From Porphyromonas sp. (GTDB lineage: Bacteria > Bacteroidota > Bacteroidia > Bacteroidales > Porphyromonadaceae): DNA of 15,337 bases. Numbering within the stretch: position 1 is the stretch's first letter; every line of letters begins with the position of its first letter. The notes beneath the pieces were generated by a model. That model was not told the origin of the DNA, ran no database searches, and saw only the letters and a program-made list of their open reading frames with translations. Shown in pieces: positions 15,285 through 15,337 of the stretch. Where the stretch lies: the NCBI GenBank assembly GCA_029983495.1, contig JASBZJ010000018.1, forward strand, positions 1 through 15,337, given 5' to 3'. Position numbers and translations under genes: made by a program.

Positions 15285-15337
15285 GAGACCTTTGCACGGC
15301 AGTAAGTCAGATTATAGGTTGTTATCTATTTGGTAAT
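15285..15337. other. Right edge of window, nothing recognised
   Basis: Fifty-three bases after the last repeat unit. GACCTTTGC (15287-15295) differs by one base from the -7 box pattern and could belong to a promoter or to the end of a mobile element beyond the edge, but nothing in view decides this. Confidence 0.3.

Noticed and set aside
15285..15337. Insertion sequence end at the right edge
   Set aside because: The sequence after the repeats vaguely recalls the terminus of some Bacteroidota elements, but no transposase, duplicated target or matching inverted end is in view.

Overview
The window is a chromosomal stretch of a Bacteroidota bacterium, probably an anaerobic member of the Bacteroidales. 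Reasons (mixed observation and inference): moderately AT-rich DNA, three exact matches to the Bacteroidota -7 promoter box (TAnnTTTG), few Shine-Dalgarno sequences, a thiamine operon using the oxygen-sensitive ThiH route, and a biotin carrier protein of the type found in methylmalonyl-CoA/oxaloacetate decarboxylases. No mobile-element gene, RNA gene (apart from a riboswitch) or CRISPR array is visible.

Layout. 1-366: the 3' end of a biotin carboxyl carrier gene (+), closed by a long hairpin that separates it from convergent minus-strand genes. 513-2909 (-): a ketopantoate reductase (panE) downstream of a PIN-PhoH ATPase with its own promoter. 3057-10147 (-): a complete thiazole/pyrimidine branch of thiamine synthesis in the order thiS, thiC, a three-domain TenI-ThiD-ThiE fusion, thiG, thiH, thiF. 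Its leader (about 10630 down to 10148) carries a TPP riboswitch followed by two successive terminator-like hairpins and a hairpin next to the thiS start. 10830-15135 (+), divergent: a TetR-type regulator and two half-size ABC transporters (TMD-NBD each) that should form a heterodimer. 15189-15284: two GC-rich hairpin-forming repeat units with a 52-bp period.

How the genes work together. ThiC makes HMP-P from AIR. The ThiD domain phosphorylates HMP and HMP-P. ThiF adenylates ThiS, which carries sulfur. ThiH makes dehydroglycine from tyrosine. ThiG builds the thiazole from dehydroglycine, ThiS sulfur and DXP. The TenI-like domain probably aromatises the thiazole carboxylate, and the ThiE domain joins both halves to thiamine phosphate. 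The final kinase (ThiL or equivalent) is not in the window. TPP should shut the operon through the riboswitch. The TetR/ABC unit looks like a self-regulated transporter module. Its motif style recalls substrate-binding-protein-independent siderophore importers, but the substrate cannot be read from the sequence.

The most interesting items are the triple fusion, the tandem-terminator leader, the ThiF lacking the cysteines of the E. coli enzyme, the 245-bp gap inside the operon with a possible decayed copy of the right-edge repeat, and the divergent TetR/ABC unit. I see no clearly new defence or signalling system.
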